DNA of 64,000 bases, taken from Paulinella micropora (Eukaryota; Cercozoa; Imbricatea; Euglyphida). Positions 21,814-31,056 of the stretch are shown here, piece by piece (positions within the stretch are counted from its first letter, which is position 1; the number at the start of each line of letters is the position of its first letter). The position numbers were made by a program, and so were the translations under genes. The notes under the pieces were generated by a model. The model had not been told where the DNA came from and ran no database searches. It saw only the letters and a program-made list of their open reading frames with translations. Where the stretch lies: assembly GCA_009731375.1 (NCBI GenBank), contig BJOX01000267.1, forward strand, positions 367,900-431,899, given 5' to 3'.

Positions 21814-23135
21814 ATGTGGAGCGAAGATGACAAAAAGTTTGTTATGCAGTTCAGAGTTGCTACTACCGAAAGTAAAATTTATGAAGTGGTGTCCAACTTC
21901 TACGATAGCGAATTAAAACCAAGTATAGCCTTTCATAATGCTATTATATCTTTATTTAGCACGCCAACTAGTGATGAAGAGGTGCTTGAGGCACTAAAAG
22001 TAATATATCCAAAATATGCTATTGTGTATCCAAATTTGAATAGTAGGCGACAAAGACTTTCTGAGGTGAGAAAGAAAGCGATAGAGCCTTACCAAAGCGA
22101 AAAAGTATATAAAATGAGCAAACTGGATAAGTATTTTAATCTTAATGAAGACGAGCGGATTGATATCGTTGAGGGATATAAGAAAGATGTCAAAGCCAAA
22201 AATGAACAAAAAATACAAATTGATGTTTGTGATGTAATGGCTAAAATGAACGATATGATATTAAGTAATGACCCTTATCTTAAACTGCTTGCCTTGATGA
22301 TAGCAATTGGAGCAAGGCCTGTGGAAATATTTGACAAAAACACATATGAATTAATACCAGATAAACCGAGTTGGTTGCGAGTGAATAACCTAGCGAAAAA
22401 GAGAGAAGGACAAAAAAAGAATTGGACTGAGAGGCCTGTTGTCATTTTTACTCCCCAGTTTGTAATAGAACAAGTAAATTCAATACGAAATCATTTCAAA
22501 AAGAAAAAGCAGTTATTATTAACAACGATGGTGTGCTTGATAAACAAAAGAATAATGAACTAAACAAAAGAATTATCAAAATCTTCCCTTGGCTATCAGA
22601 ATACACGCAGAAAAGCAGTATGTTGGGAAAACTATATGCTAGTTTGTCGTATAGTAATTTCGCCAATCCGAAATTAGAGAATTTTAATACATGGGTTTCA
22701 AATGTATTGGGGCACGGCGATATGCTCACCAGTTTTAGTTATAGTTGGGTTAATGTGGCCGACCCTGAAGAAATTAAGGCAGAAGGGATTAAAACAGAAT
22801 TAGAGGAGTTGAGACGCAAAATAGATTTATATTTGAATTTAAATAATACTAATGAAATTAAAAGCGAAAACGGAGACGAAGAATGTAAATATCAACCATT
22901 AGGCAAAAGTGCTAGCAGAGAGGATAAGTATAAATTACTTGAGCAGATTTACAATGATAACCCGAATATTACAAATACTAAACTGAGAAAATTAAGCGGG
23001 ATTGGAGCCGTTATTGTCAATACTTTTATTAAAGAGAAGAGGGGCGAAGCGACGAAAAACGAAGCGAAAAAAGAAGAGGAAACAAAAGCACCATTAAGAA
23101 GAAGCACGAGCAATAAAAAGAAGGTTAATACTTAA
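21814..23135 (+). CDS. Telomere-resolvase-type tyrosine recombinase (one frameshift)
   Basis: Two abutting frames (21814-22563 and a frame reading through to 23135) make one protein of about 440 residues; the switch is at an A-rich run, 22498-22508. The N-terminal half is helical and basic. The catalytic part shows ALMIAIGARPVEIF (the box around the first catalytic Arg of this superfamily) and, after the shift, KLYASLSY, then NVLGHGDMLTSFSYSWVNV, which fits the His and Tyr region of telomere resolvases (protelomerases) better than ordinary integrases. A helix-turn-helix-like segment (ITNTKLRKLSGIGAVIVNTF) and a basic tail close the protein. Length matches the shorter resolvases. It probably processes or integrates the viral ends. 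The start is chosen at the first ATG after TATATACTACG. An ordinary YR integrase remains possible. Confidence 0.65.
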
Positions 23136-23390
23136 CAACGACTAAAGGCGGTTCTCCATATTTTGCTCTGAGATTAGACTCTCGCCTGTAGCATTTAATG
23201 GAGCAGATTGTGAAAAACTCAATACAATCTACGCCATAAAAATTGCCTGCTATAATCGGTGGGTGCGACTGAAATGTGCGAGACAAACCGCATATATTAC
23301 AAAATTCTTCTCCATATTTTGGCTGGGGCATCTCTGAATAAACGAATGTCCTTATGTGTCCAACTATATCGCTCGGCAATTCGCGTATTA
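23125..23390 (-). CDS. Small zinc-ribbon-like protein, 5' end in gap
   Basis: The frame runs leftward from the 10-N gap at 23391, so the true start is missing. It reads LPSDIVGHIRTFV near its start and contains FCNICGL and ICSIKCYRR, two Cys pairs (CxxC and CxxxC) about 30 residues apart that could bind one zinc. Its end overlaps the end of the recombinase gene by 11 bp (convergent). Function unknown. Confidence 0.55.
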
Positions 23391-23429
23391 NNNNNNNNNN
23401 TTATATAAAATATAAAAACCTTTTTATAT

Positions 23430-23436
23430 TATAGCA
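23430..23436 (+). promoter_or_regulatory. TATAGCA motif before a putative surface-protein gene
   Basis: TATAGCA followed by AAAA and ATG. The same word precedes the penton gene (26398-26404, minus) and the gene starting at 28824 (28825-28831, minus) at the same position. Candidate shared start element for late genes. Confidence 0.45.
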
Positions 23437-23440
23437 AAAA

Positions 23441-24673
23441 ATGAACCTTTTTGGTCAAAGCACAAATACACCATCGTCATTAACTACATCGTCATCTTCT
23501 TCTTTATCTATTGATAGCATAAAAGACGCATTACCAACAACGGCATTTGGAGAATTGCGAACGGCTACTTTGTCGCCAGTATTGCAAAATGCATTTACAT
23601 ATGGTATTAATACGCGTTTCTTTGACAAAACGGAGACTAATGGCGGGGCGGTATCAACTGCTTATTCAATGGCGGTTTTGACTACATCGGCCTCGGGTAA
23701 TTCAACCGCGCAGATTACGACTATTGAGCGAGCAAAATATAGAAGTGGTATGGGTTTAGTTGCTAGATTCTCCGCATTGTTCCCGTCATCTATCGCCGCA
23801 GATAGTTTCAATTGCGATATTGGCATAGGCACACCAGCAGACAATTTATGTTTTAGACAATCAAGTTTGGGAATGTCTGTTGTAAGAACGGCGGGAAGCG
23901 TAGAAAATGTGGTCAGTCAATATGCGTGGAATGTTGATAAATGTAATAATACTGGAAACTTCCCCGCGATTGATTTTACCAAATTGAACGTGTTTGAAAT
24001 AGTCGTCCAATATCTGGGTAGCGGTCAAATTACATTCAAAATTGAAAACCCGCGCACTGGACGAATGGAAGTAATTCATGCGATTAAATACGCAAGCACT
24101 GCTACTACTCCATCATTAGATCAGGCGGCGTTTGCTATTTATGCGAAGGCGTATTCGTCAAGCCTCCAATCCGTTGTAATGAAAACGGCTAGTATGTTTT
24201 TGGCGGTTGAGGGGAATATTGATAGGACTATTGCTATTACTAATTCGTATGACAATGTCAAAACTATAGGAGCAACTGAAAATGCAATATTTACTATCAG
24301 AAACCGCGCCACATTCAACAGCAAAACGAATTATAACATAATCTACTTTGAGAATTTGTGTATCAGCAATTCAGATACTAAAACGTGTATCGCGAGAATT
24401 ATTCTTAACACCACATTGGGAGGAACACCTTCTTATTCAAATTACGATACAAACACATCATTGGCCGAGGTGGATACGGCGGGGACAACAAGAACGGGTG
24501 GAAGTGTGATATTTACATACGTGTTGTCTGGTGGTTCATCCATATACATTGATTTGTCTCAATATAATATCAAGATAGGGTCAGGTAAGACATTTACTAT
24601 ATCCGCACAAAATACGAGCGGTGGAACGGCGAGCATTTACGCTTCATTAAACTGGATTGAAGATCAGATTTAA
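23441..24673 (+). CDS. Putative virion surface or fibre protein, 410 aa
   Basis: The protein is Ser/Thr/Ala-rich with beta-type composition and no transmembrane segment. It starts MNLFGQS, closely matching MNIFGRS of the gene at 36911; the two also share size class and composition, so they are probably paralogues. The C-terminal third (GGSSIYIDLSQYNIKIGSGK) resembles the sandwich domains of receptor-binding knobs. The ATG follows the TATAGCA motif. A role in host attachment is inferred from composition and from the presence of a fibre gene in the element. No known family was recognised. Confidence 0.6.
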   Translation: MNLFGQSTNTPSSLTTSSSSSLSIDSIKDALPTTAFGELRTATLSPVLQNAFTYGINTRFFDKTETNGGAVSTAYSMAVLTTSASGNSTAQITTIERAKYRSGMGLVARFSALFPSSIAADSFNCDIGIGTPADNLCFRQSSLGMSVVRTAGSVENVVSQYAWNVDKCNNTGNFPAIDFTKLNVFEIVVQYLGSGQITFKIENPRTGRMEVIHAIKYASTATTPSLDQAAFAIYAKAYSSSLQSVVMKTASMFLAVEGNIDRTIAITNSYDNVKTIGATENAIFTIRNRATFNSKTNYNIIYFENLCISNSDTKTCIARIILNTTLGGTPSYSNYDTNTSLAEVDTAGTTRTGGSVIFTYVLSGGSSIYIDLSQYNIKIGSGKTFTISAQNTSGGTASIYASLNWIEDQI

Positions 24674-24706
24674 ACAAAAAAAGAAGGGTTTATTTATGGC
24701 AAAATA

Positions 24707-24979
24707 TTATATCATAGAATATTGTATTTGCGCATCAAATTTGTTTTGTATTTCTATAGACATTTTTTTTATGTATTCAACCCCCCTGTCCTTGATTAAC
24801 TTTTCTGTTATACGTGCGTGATTTTTCTTTAAATATATGTAAAACTGATCAATATTAACACCGCAGGGGATTTGTTCTTTATGTTGCTGTCGTCGCCGTG
24901 AGTTAATAGATTGTATCAAGGTAAACAACACATTTAACCTTTTTATAAATGTCATTATATTAATGTATTTATATTCCAA
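24707..24979 (-). CDS. Hypothetical protein, 90 aa
   Basis: A small basic protein without a recognised domain. It begins within the last codons of the GIY-YIG gene (11-bp overlap), typical of compact viral gene order. Confidence 0.45.
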   Translation of the reverse strand: MEYKYINIMTFIKRLNVLFTLIQSINSRRRQQHKEQIPCGVNIDQFYIYLKKNHARITEKLIKDRGVEYIKKMSIEIQNKFDAQIQYSMI

Positions 24980-25520
24980 ATGTGGCTAAGCCGATTGGAT
25001 ATCTTTTATTATTGCGTAATGTGTATAATCGTTTCATTTTGTCCTTATTATTTTTTTTATATTCTCCCTTTCGTTGCTTTATTCTATCTTTATTTTTTTC
25101 ACGATACTCTCTCTCTTTCTGGTTTATTGTATCTTTGTTTTTTAAATAATATTCTTTCCCTTTTTGGTTTATTAATTCTTTATTTTCCTTCTTGTAATAA
25201 TCGTTATATTCTTTTTTAGTTCTACCTTCTATTCGTTTATTTGTACAATTTTCTGTAATCCTAATTATTTCGCCTTCTCGTTTATCTAGTTGCATCTTGT
25301 TTTCGCACGGATACTCTTCAACTAATTCAACATACGCATCATCATATTTAACTATTTCAAAAGAAGAATTGTTGTTGTATGTACCATCCAACCATCTTTT
25401 ATAACCAATTTTGTGCTGGAATAGTCTTTTGTATAGTGGTTGAGTAGTTGAACCAATGTAGATTTGATCAGTTTGATGTGACCTAATACTATATATTTTC
25501 CCTTGCTTGTAGTCTGGCAT
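24969..25520 (-). CDS. GIY-YIG endonuclease, 183 aa
   Basis: The N-terminus carries the defining motif as GKIYSIRSHQTDQIYIGST, followed by the conserved Arg region (YKRLFQHK) and a glutamate (EEYPCENK). The C-terminal half consists of Lys/Asn/Glu-rich repeats around NQKxxEYxxKNKD, a charged tail often seen in viral GIY-YIG proteins. The fold cuts one DNA strand using a conserved Arg and Glu. Roles in homing, repair or genome processing are all possible. The related Lys-rich pattern of the small gene at 42023 may be a shared DNA-binding tail. Confidence 0.85.
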   Translation of the reverse strand: MPDYKQGKIYSIRSHQTDQIYIGSTTQPLYKRLFQHKIGYKRWLDGTYNNNSSFEIVKYDDAYVELVEEYPCENKMQLDKREGEIIRITENCTNKRIEGRTKKEYNDYYKKENKELINQKGKEYYLKNKDTINQKEREYREKNKDRIKQRKGEYKKNNKDKMKRLYTLRNNKRYPIGLATFGI

Positions 25521-25600
25521 TATCGTTTTTTATCTTTACATATATGTTATCATACCTTTAAGATATAATTAAAAAATAAATGTGTTTGTTGCTTGTTTTA

Positions 25601-26397
25601 TTACGCATGATACGCCTTCAAGAGAATACTAACCTCGAAGTTCAATGGACATTCAAGCACATTGCCACTCGCATTTCTAATGACGATGTCAATGGATCGT
25701 AAGGATTTGGTACTATTAAACGGGACGTAATCTGCGACATCGTTTGACGATCAAAATAGGCTTGGACTCCATAGGGTTTATCTAAATTACATTTACCAAC
25801 GACAGAGAAATTACCATTTGCTTCAACTAAACCAGACTGATTTAAAGCACGGCTATGGACATAAACGGCCGTTTCACCGATTAGATTGACTATGGATTGC
25901 ATCGTGCTACTCGCCGCCGCCGAGATATCAGCAGTTAGTCCTATCTTGTCGCTAATAGTGCTGTTATCGTAATCAAAAGCATACGTATCACCAGTGAAAG
26001 CGAAATTCAATTTATTAACGGAGTTCAAAGCTATAACTACGGAGTCTGGGGCAATTGCTGAATTAATCGCAGTTTGAAGAGCGGTAATAAATGTATCAAT
26101 GGTGTATTGATTTGCTGTTACGATTGCCGTTTTTGTAGCCGATCCAGTTGTTTTAATCAATGTGAGAGTGTTGGCATAACTCGGTATGTTTGGGAAAACG
26201 TTTGGAATAGAGATACTCTTAACGACATAAGCACTGATTATATCAATATTACGACCAGTTGCTGGTAAATCAACGACGAAACGGCCATTGTGAGTAGAAG
26301 CGGATTTTGATTCTGTTTTATCGCTTGAGGAGACGCGAAGGAGGAAATTTTTGCGGGTGCGTTTTTCGTCTTCTAAGTTGGAGATCGTAAATGACAT
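25601..26397 (-). CDS. Minor capsid (penton-type) protein, one frameshift near the C-terminus
   Basis: The N-terminal block THNGRFVVDLPATGRNIDI followed by AYVVKSISIPNVFPNI is typical of the single-jelly-roll penton protein of PLVs and virophages, which forms the capsid vertices. It lies immediately downstream of the major capsid gene, as in related viruses. The long frame stops at 25642 with an unlikely tail. The -1 frame from about 25700 gives a well-formed terminus ending LNFEVSILLKAYHA at 25601, so a single-base indel near 25697-25702 has shifted the frame. The ATG is preceded by TATAGCA. Confidence 0.8.
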
Positions 26398-26404
26398 TGC
26401 TATA
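26398..26404 (-). promoter_or_regulatory. TATAGCA motif before the penton gene
   Basis: On the minus strand TATAGCA lies directly before the ATG, preceded by AATATATAATTTATAA. Confidence 0.45.
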
Positions 26405-26441
26405 TTATAAATTATATATTATTCTAATTTTTAATTTTTTT

Positions 26442-27866
26442 TTATTGTTTTACGACACATCTACTGGGATAGATAGACGCCACTTTGACGTATTTCAACC
26501 AAGCGGTGATGGCACGATCTGCGTTATAATCGGCCGCATAACGAAGAGTGACTTCCGCAGTTCGTGAGTTATTAACCGCCAGACCAGACGCTCCAATGTG
26601 TGGCGATTGGTTGAGTGTCTGGATAATGGTAGCAAATCCTGAGTTAGATGTAAGTCCTGTTTTGTCCCCAGTAGAATAATACTTACGAAAGTTTTCAAGA
26701 GAAACAGATGAAGACATGTAAGCATCGCGAATGCCCATAGTCGATTGAAGATTGTTAATATACAATTCGGCACATCCTCGTTGAACTGCCGCCAGAGTAT
26801 CGGTGCTTCCTCCGATTTCCATCTTCTGTTGCGGAGCATACCAATCACCAATACGGCACTGATACTGCTTATAAGGCATTTGAGCAGTTCCAAGGTTATC
26901 AATATTAGCATTGTCAGCGAGCACGTTTTGAGTAACGATATACAAGCACTGAGCACGAGCAACTGCCTTATTTACTTGAAGATTAAAATCATCGGAGGTG
27001 CCCGGATTCGCCTTTTGGTTGTAATATGTTTCATAAGTGTATGGAAGCCCATCCTTGCTTCCCATCTGTTCAAGAATATTTCTCTGGACGGCGGGAGCAA
27101 GAGAGAATGTCTCCAACATAACCACTGGATTTGATATGGTGAAAGTCAAAGCGGAACCATTAAAACCAGCAGGAATAGAAGAAGTTTTCCCATCACCACT
27201 TCCAATAATAGTCAATGCTTCCTGAGGCGGAGCAAATGTCAAGCGAAGCCTCATACCACTAACCAAAGAGGGAGGAATGAGAGTTTCTTCATTAAACACT
27301 CCCGAAAAGTAATGAAGAGGAATACAAACTTTCAAGTATTGGCCAGTCGCAACGGCCGTGGGAGTATTAACCGCAAAATCAACGACTGAATTGTCGGTAA
27401 TATTCGTATTAACTTCAACATTTTCTCGTTGTCCCGCCATCTGCGCCTGTCGGCGATAATCAAAAGGATAATGCCACGGGAGAGTATTTCGCACCAGTTT
27501 ATTCAAATCTTCAATTCGTTCAAGTTCGCTTCCATCCTTACTTCCCAACAAAAATCGTTCAAAAATAGCGGTTGCTGGCGTGTTTTGAAAGCCAATCGCA
27601 CAATCGTTTGTCCCAGTGGTAACCAACCCGTCGGCCTTGATATCAAACGACAAGTAGCAATTCTTTCCATAAACGAAATCAGTGCTTGCCTGTAATGTAA
27701 AAATCATTTCAGTCCCCGACGAACTGGTATAAGTCTGCTGATCGGAGAAGTTCTTCTTAAAGATGCTCCCCTGCTCAGTGAGTGCTAGATTTGCTGGCAA
27801 CTCATACTTGAGGTTGTTGAGGGACATCAACTCCTCGGAGTTCTTCATGTCTTTGGTTTCACTCAT
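26442..27866 (-). CDS. MCP: Major capsid protein, double jelly-roll, 474 aa
   Basis: The protein has the length and signature segments of PLV major capsid proteins: LPANLALTEQGSIFKKNF near the start, FERFLLGSKDGSELERI, PWHYPFDYRRQAQMAGQREN, LKVCIPLHYFSGVF and ASIYPSRCVVKQ at the end. Members of this family form hexons made of two upright jelly rolls per subunit and build the icosahedral shell. Neighbours are the penton gene downstream and two short structural-type genes and the ATPase upstream. The frame is intact, unlike several neighbours. The start is the ATG after CGTATTTCCACC. Confidence 0.9.
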   Translation of the reverse strand: MSETKDMKNSEELMSLNNLKYELPANLALTEQGSIFKKNFSDQQTYTSSSGTEMIFTLQASTDFVYGKNCYLSFDIKADGLVTTGTNDCAIGFQNTPATAIFERFLLGSKDGSELERIEDLNKLVRNTLPWHYPFDYRRQAQMAGQRENVEVNTNITDNSVVDFAVNTPTAVATGQYLKVCIPLHYFSGVFNEETLIPPSLVSGMRLRLTFAPPQEALTIIGSGDGKTSSIPAGFNGSALTFTISNPVVMLETFSLAPAVQRNILEQMGSKDGLPYTYETYYNQKANPGTSDDFNLQVNKAVARAQCLYIVTQNVLADNANIDNLGTAQMPYKQYQCRIGDWYAPQQKMEIGGSTDTLAAVQRGCAELYINNLQSTMGIRDAYMSSSVSLENFRKYYSTGDKTGLTSNSGFATIIQTLNQSPHIGASGLAVNNSRTAEVTLRYAADYNADRAITAWLKYVKVASIYPSRCVVKQ

Positions 27867-27929
27867 GGTGGAAATACGTTTGCTTATATTATTGTTGAAA
27901 AAAAATAATTATTCTAAAAATTAATCAAT

Positions 27930-28334
27930 TTATTCATCTGGCAAAAACACATTTTTTATTTTTCTTACATCCCCTTGTATTGATGTCAAAGCACCATCAC
28001 GTGCTTCTCTGCTATCAAGTTGATACTCTCTAGATGTAGCATTCTTCACGGCCTTTTGCAAAAATTTCAAACTAGACACGGCAGTATCCAAATCAACAGC
28101 ATCCGATGTTCCTTTATCGCTAATATCGGGCAACAGATTTTGTAAATTATACGTTGAAATTGGATACAAATTTGAATACTCTGTAAGATCTTGATTTACA
28201 AGAGGAGCGCCTTTGTCAGACCATAATTCAAAATGATTTAGCATCATACCATCACTCACTGGCCTGTTCGCTTCATTGAGATTATTAATAAACCCGCCAG
28301 ACAATTTATTAGAGGCACGCGTGTTTTTAATCAT
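27930..28334 (-). CDS. Hypothetical protein between MCP and ATPase, 134 aa
   Basis: No domain is recognised. It is soluble and mildly acidic, and ends KNVFLPDE. Its place between capsid and packaging genes suggests a virion or assembly role. This is inference from position only. Confidence 0.6.
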   Translation of the reverse strand: MIKNTRASNKLSGGFINNLNEANRPVSDGMMLNHFELWSDKGAPLVNQDLTEYSNLYPISTYNLQNLLPDISDKGTSDAVDLDTAVSSLKFLQKAVKNATSREYQLDSREARDGALTSIQGDVRKIKNVFLPDE

Positions 28335-28344
28335 CCTATATTAA

Positions 28345-28824
28345 TTATCCTATTTTGTTTTCCTTCATAAAATTAATTAAATGTACAAGGTCTTGGTAAG
28401 TTTGAGAATTGAATGTTTGCTCATCAAGTTCTTCAAACTCCGCGTCTGTTAGTCCTTCTGATTTTGGTTCCACTGGTGGTGCGGCGGGAGTTGTTTCTAC
28501 TGGTAAAGCATTTGGAGGTGGTGCCGTGTTTGATACTGGATTCGGCTGTAAATCGGGTGTTTTTCTGTTTAACGAAAGGTCGGCAGATTTAGATGAAGTA
28601 GTTTCTATCGGCGAGACATCGGCTGGGGCTTGTATTTTCTTTTTTCGTGGCGCTCTTGGTTTAAGTTGTGCGGGAATTTCTCCAGATTTAATCTTATCAC
28701 TGATTTGAATTATGGATGTATATTCTGGCGAGCCTTTCTTTGGACAAAACATTCCTTGAATCCCATTCTGTTGGCGATAGATAGATATCGCCTGTAGGTA
28801 TGGTGTAGTAAATAATTTACTCAT
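28345..28824 (-). CDS. Hypothetical Pro-rich protein, 159 aa
   Basis: The N-terminus (MSKLFTTPYLQAISIYRQQ ...) is followed by a basic stretch (KPRAPRKKK), a Pro/Ala/Glu-rich linker and an acidic C-terminus. The ATG follows TATAGCA. This is a plausible virion component. No family recognised. Confidence 0.6.
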   Translation of the reverse strand: MSKLFTTPYLQAISIYRQQNGIQGMFCPKKGSPEYTSIIQISDKIKSGEIPAQLKPRAPRKKKIQAPADVSPIETTSSKSADLSLNRKTPDLQPNPVSNTAPPPNALPVETTPAAPPVEPKSEGLTDAEFEELDEQTFNSQTYQDLVHLINFMKENKIG

Positions 28825-28831
28825 TGCTATA
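28825..28831 (-). promoter_or_regulatory. TATAGCA motif
   Basis: TATATATAGCA directly precedes the ATG at 28824 (minus). This is the third occurrence of the word in the same position in the element. Confidence 0.45.
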
Positions 28832-28851
28832 TATATGTAAGTTTTTTTTGT

Positions 28852-29721
28852 TTATTTTTTAAAGTGTAAAATAGTGTCAAAATTTTTTCTAAATACTTGG
28901 CGTTTATCGGCAACCCTATTATTAATAAATAAAAACGAATAAGGGTCTGCTGTTGCGTGTCTAATCAACATATCCATTTCCTTATCACTTAAATACTGGC
29001 TTTCGTGTTCCGTCTTTATTCGTTCAATCTCTGATCGCTTTACACCTGAAAATATAGCAATATAATGGGCGTTTATTCTCACGTTTCGCGGGATTTGCAT
29101 GTATGATTGAGTAGTAATCCAAACGGATACCTTCGCGTGTGTGGAGGCAAAGGCTATTTCTTGTAAAACTTCGTGTTTAAGAAATTTACGAGATTGAGCA
29201 ACATCATCACATATTATCAATATCTTTGGCGCTTTTTCATATCCCTTCGCTTCTATCTTGCTTTTTTGTTCGTCCAAGATTTTTCGTAATAGTTCTGGCC
29301 TATCTTCTCGTATAATGTGATCGTCTTTCAACTTCAAAATGTCCGTAAGCATCTTAGAAGGAGATAAACAAAACATATAAATTTCGTCCCACCAGCCCTT
29401 AAGCATGTGCTTATTACCTAATAGATTAGCAACCATAACAGATTTGCCACTCCCAGTTGCCCCGCATATAATAAACAATCCCATTCCGGGGAGGATATTA
29501 CCCTTTTGTATCGGCTTCTCTTTAACACTATCACGCTCAGATTCAATTGCTTCAATTTGTAGCCCCTTTTTAAACTTCTGCTCCTTTTTTGGTAATTCAG
29601 TTATAATGGGTCGGCTAACTTGAAACTCATGTTCGTGTAATTGTTCAATTTTGCTTCCTTCTAGTGCCGTTCGCAAAAGTGTTTTTCTTGGTAATCTATT
29701 CGGTCTAAGTCCGCGCTTCAT
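28852..29721 (-). CDS. Genome-packaging ATPase (FtsK/HerA, A32-like), 289 aa
   Basis: A P-loop (GATGSGKSVM, about residues 84-93) and a Walker B strand (KILIICDD) are followed by a sensor region (VWITTQS). This is the arrangement of the A32-type packaging ATPase shared by PLVs, virophages and nucleocytoviruses. The enzyme pumps viral DNA into the preformed capsid. The preceding residues (NILPGMGLFIIC) are also typical. The frame is intact. It lies in the morphogenetic cluster and is transcribed with it. Confidence 0.9.
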   Translation of the reverse strand: MKRGLRPNRLPRKTLLRTALEGSKIEQLHEHEFQVSRPIITELPKKEQKFKKGLQIEAIESERDSVKEKPIQKGNILPGMGLFIICGATGSGKSVMVANLLGNKHMLKGWWDEIYMFCLSPSKMLTDILKLKDDHIIREDRPELLRKILDEQKSKIEAKGYEKAPKILIICDDVAQSRKFLKHEVLQEIAFASTHAKVSVWITTQSYMQIPRNVRINAHYIAIFSGVKRSEIERIKTEHESQYLSDKEMDMLIRHATADPYSFLFINNRVADKRQVFRKNFDTILHFKK

Positions 29722-29730
29722 TTGTTATAT

Positions 29731-30255
29731 TTAAGCATTAATAAAATAGTTTTGATTATGTCTGTAATTATCGTATTCAACACCCCACGGCATAGGAGGA
29801 TGAGCATAATTGTGGAAGAATGGAGAATACGGGCTTCCAAAAGAATAGTCAGAGGGCGGGTTAATTAGCGGTTTAAAATCTTTCTTCTCCGCCCTTGTTT
29901 GTATCTGCGGTGGAATTTCCGCTTTGAAGTTTTTAACCAGCCGAGAGCTAACGGACTGCATGCGGACTTTGTCAAAGGCTCGCTTATTCATAACCGCCCT
30001 GTTATAGCGGTTCATAATCATATTGTTGTTAGTGTTGCCAAATTGAGTATTGTCATAAAGTTCATACATCGGCGCATCTAGCACGCGATCCTGCCGTTCC
30101 TTATTTCCTTTAAGCAGTATGTTGTTTTTATTAGTTCCGATACCCCCATTCTGGTCAGATGGGGTAATGAAACGAAACAGATTTGAAAGTTCCTTCTTTT
30201 GTTCTGCGGGCGATTTTCCCATAAGTTTATCTACAAAATCATCAATGGATCGCAT
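29731..30255 (-). CDS. Hypothetical protein, 174 aa, possibly the C-terminal part of a longer protein
   Basis: The first ATG is at 30255, but the frame is open upstream to about 30350 and reads a coding-like linker (KEHKENPDPDPST). The upstream gene ends exactly there in another frame at a run of five A/T (30346-30350). The two may therefore be one gene split by a homopolymer error or mutation. The protein is Asn-, Arg- and Tyr-rich with a Pro/Tyr C-terminus (SPYSPFFHNYAHPPMPW), suggestive of a virion protein. Confidence 0.55.
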   Translation of the reverse strand: MRSIDDFVDKLMGKSPAEQKKELSNLFRFITPSDQNGGIGTNKNNILLKGNKERQDRVLDAPMYELYDNTQFGNTNNNMIMNRYNRAVMNKRAFDKVRMQSVSSRLVKNFKAEIPPQIQTRAEKKDFKPLINPPSDYSFGSPYSPFFHNYAHPPMPWGVEYDNYRHNQNYFINA

Positions 30256-30338
30256 AGAATCAACAAGCGCCTGATTTGGTGTCGTGGAAGGATCTGGGTC
30301 TGGATTTTCTTTGTGCTCTTTCAGTGTAGCATCATCGA

Positions 30339-30950
30339 CTATGGCTTTTTCTCATAAAATGGCAACCCCGCCTTAGTTCCGCTTTTATACACTCCTGTTT
30401 GGACTACATCATCTGCGGGTGCTTTTACATCTGCGGGTTCTTCCTCATCTTCTTCTTGGGGTGGAACAGGCACGAGTCCTTTACTATTATCTTGTGCTGG
30501 CTTTGACTTTGGCTCTGGCATCTCTGGCTCTGGTATCTCTGGCTCTGGTATCTTTTGCTCTGGTGGAGACTCTGGCATCTTTTGCTCTGGCGGTGGTAAT
30601 TGTATTTTTTTCACTAATGGTAGCGCGGTTTTTTTCATTTCGTTAAAGAGAGTTTTTCCTGTTTTCGCATCATTAGATGAATAAGCACGTATCGCTTTAT
30701 TGTACAAGTCTCTAACTTTACCAATTTCTCCTTCATCTTTTATTTCGGATTTGTATTTATAGTATTCTGATTTTAACTCTGCAATTCCCCGCATTGCTAT
30801 TTTTCTCTCTTTTGAATCATCAATTGTCGCGATCTTTTTTGCTACAAGATACTCTCTAAATTGTTTCCTTTGTTCTTTTGTCAGTTTGTATTCGTGCTCA
30901 TTTTTAATTTCGTTGAGTAATGTGTCTCGCAGAGTATTTAGTTGTTGCAT
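30339..30950 (-). CDS. Hypothetical Pro/Glu-rich coiled-coil protein, 203 aa
   Basis: The helical charged N-terminal half is followed by PPPEQKMPESPPEQKIPEPE-type repeats and an acidic segment. In-frame coding-like sequence continues upstream of the ATG at 30950 to about 31072 (reading KSIKDIESHATRNTG) and meets the end of the next gene at another A/T run (31070-31075). It is probably the middle part of one structural protein spanning 29731-31635. Confidence 0.55.
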   Translation of the reverse strand: MQQLNTLRDTLLNEIKNEHEYKLTKEQRKQFREYLVAKKIATIDDSKERKIAMRGIAELKSEYYKYKSEIKDEGEIGKVRDLYNKAIRAYSSNDAKTGKTLFNEMKKTALPLVKKIQLPPPEQKMPESPPEQKIPEPEIPEPEMPEPKSKPAQDNSKGLVPVPPQEEDEEEPADVKAPADDVVQTGVYKSGTKAGLPFYEKKP

Positions 30951-31056
30951 TTTTATTCCAGTGTTTCTGGTCGCATGTGATTCAATATCCTTAATACTTT
31001 TTCCCTTCCACGTATCAGGATTGATTTTTGATTTGGTAGTGGCAGCATTAATGGCG

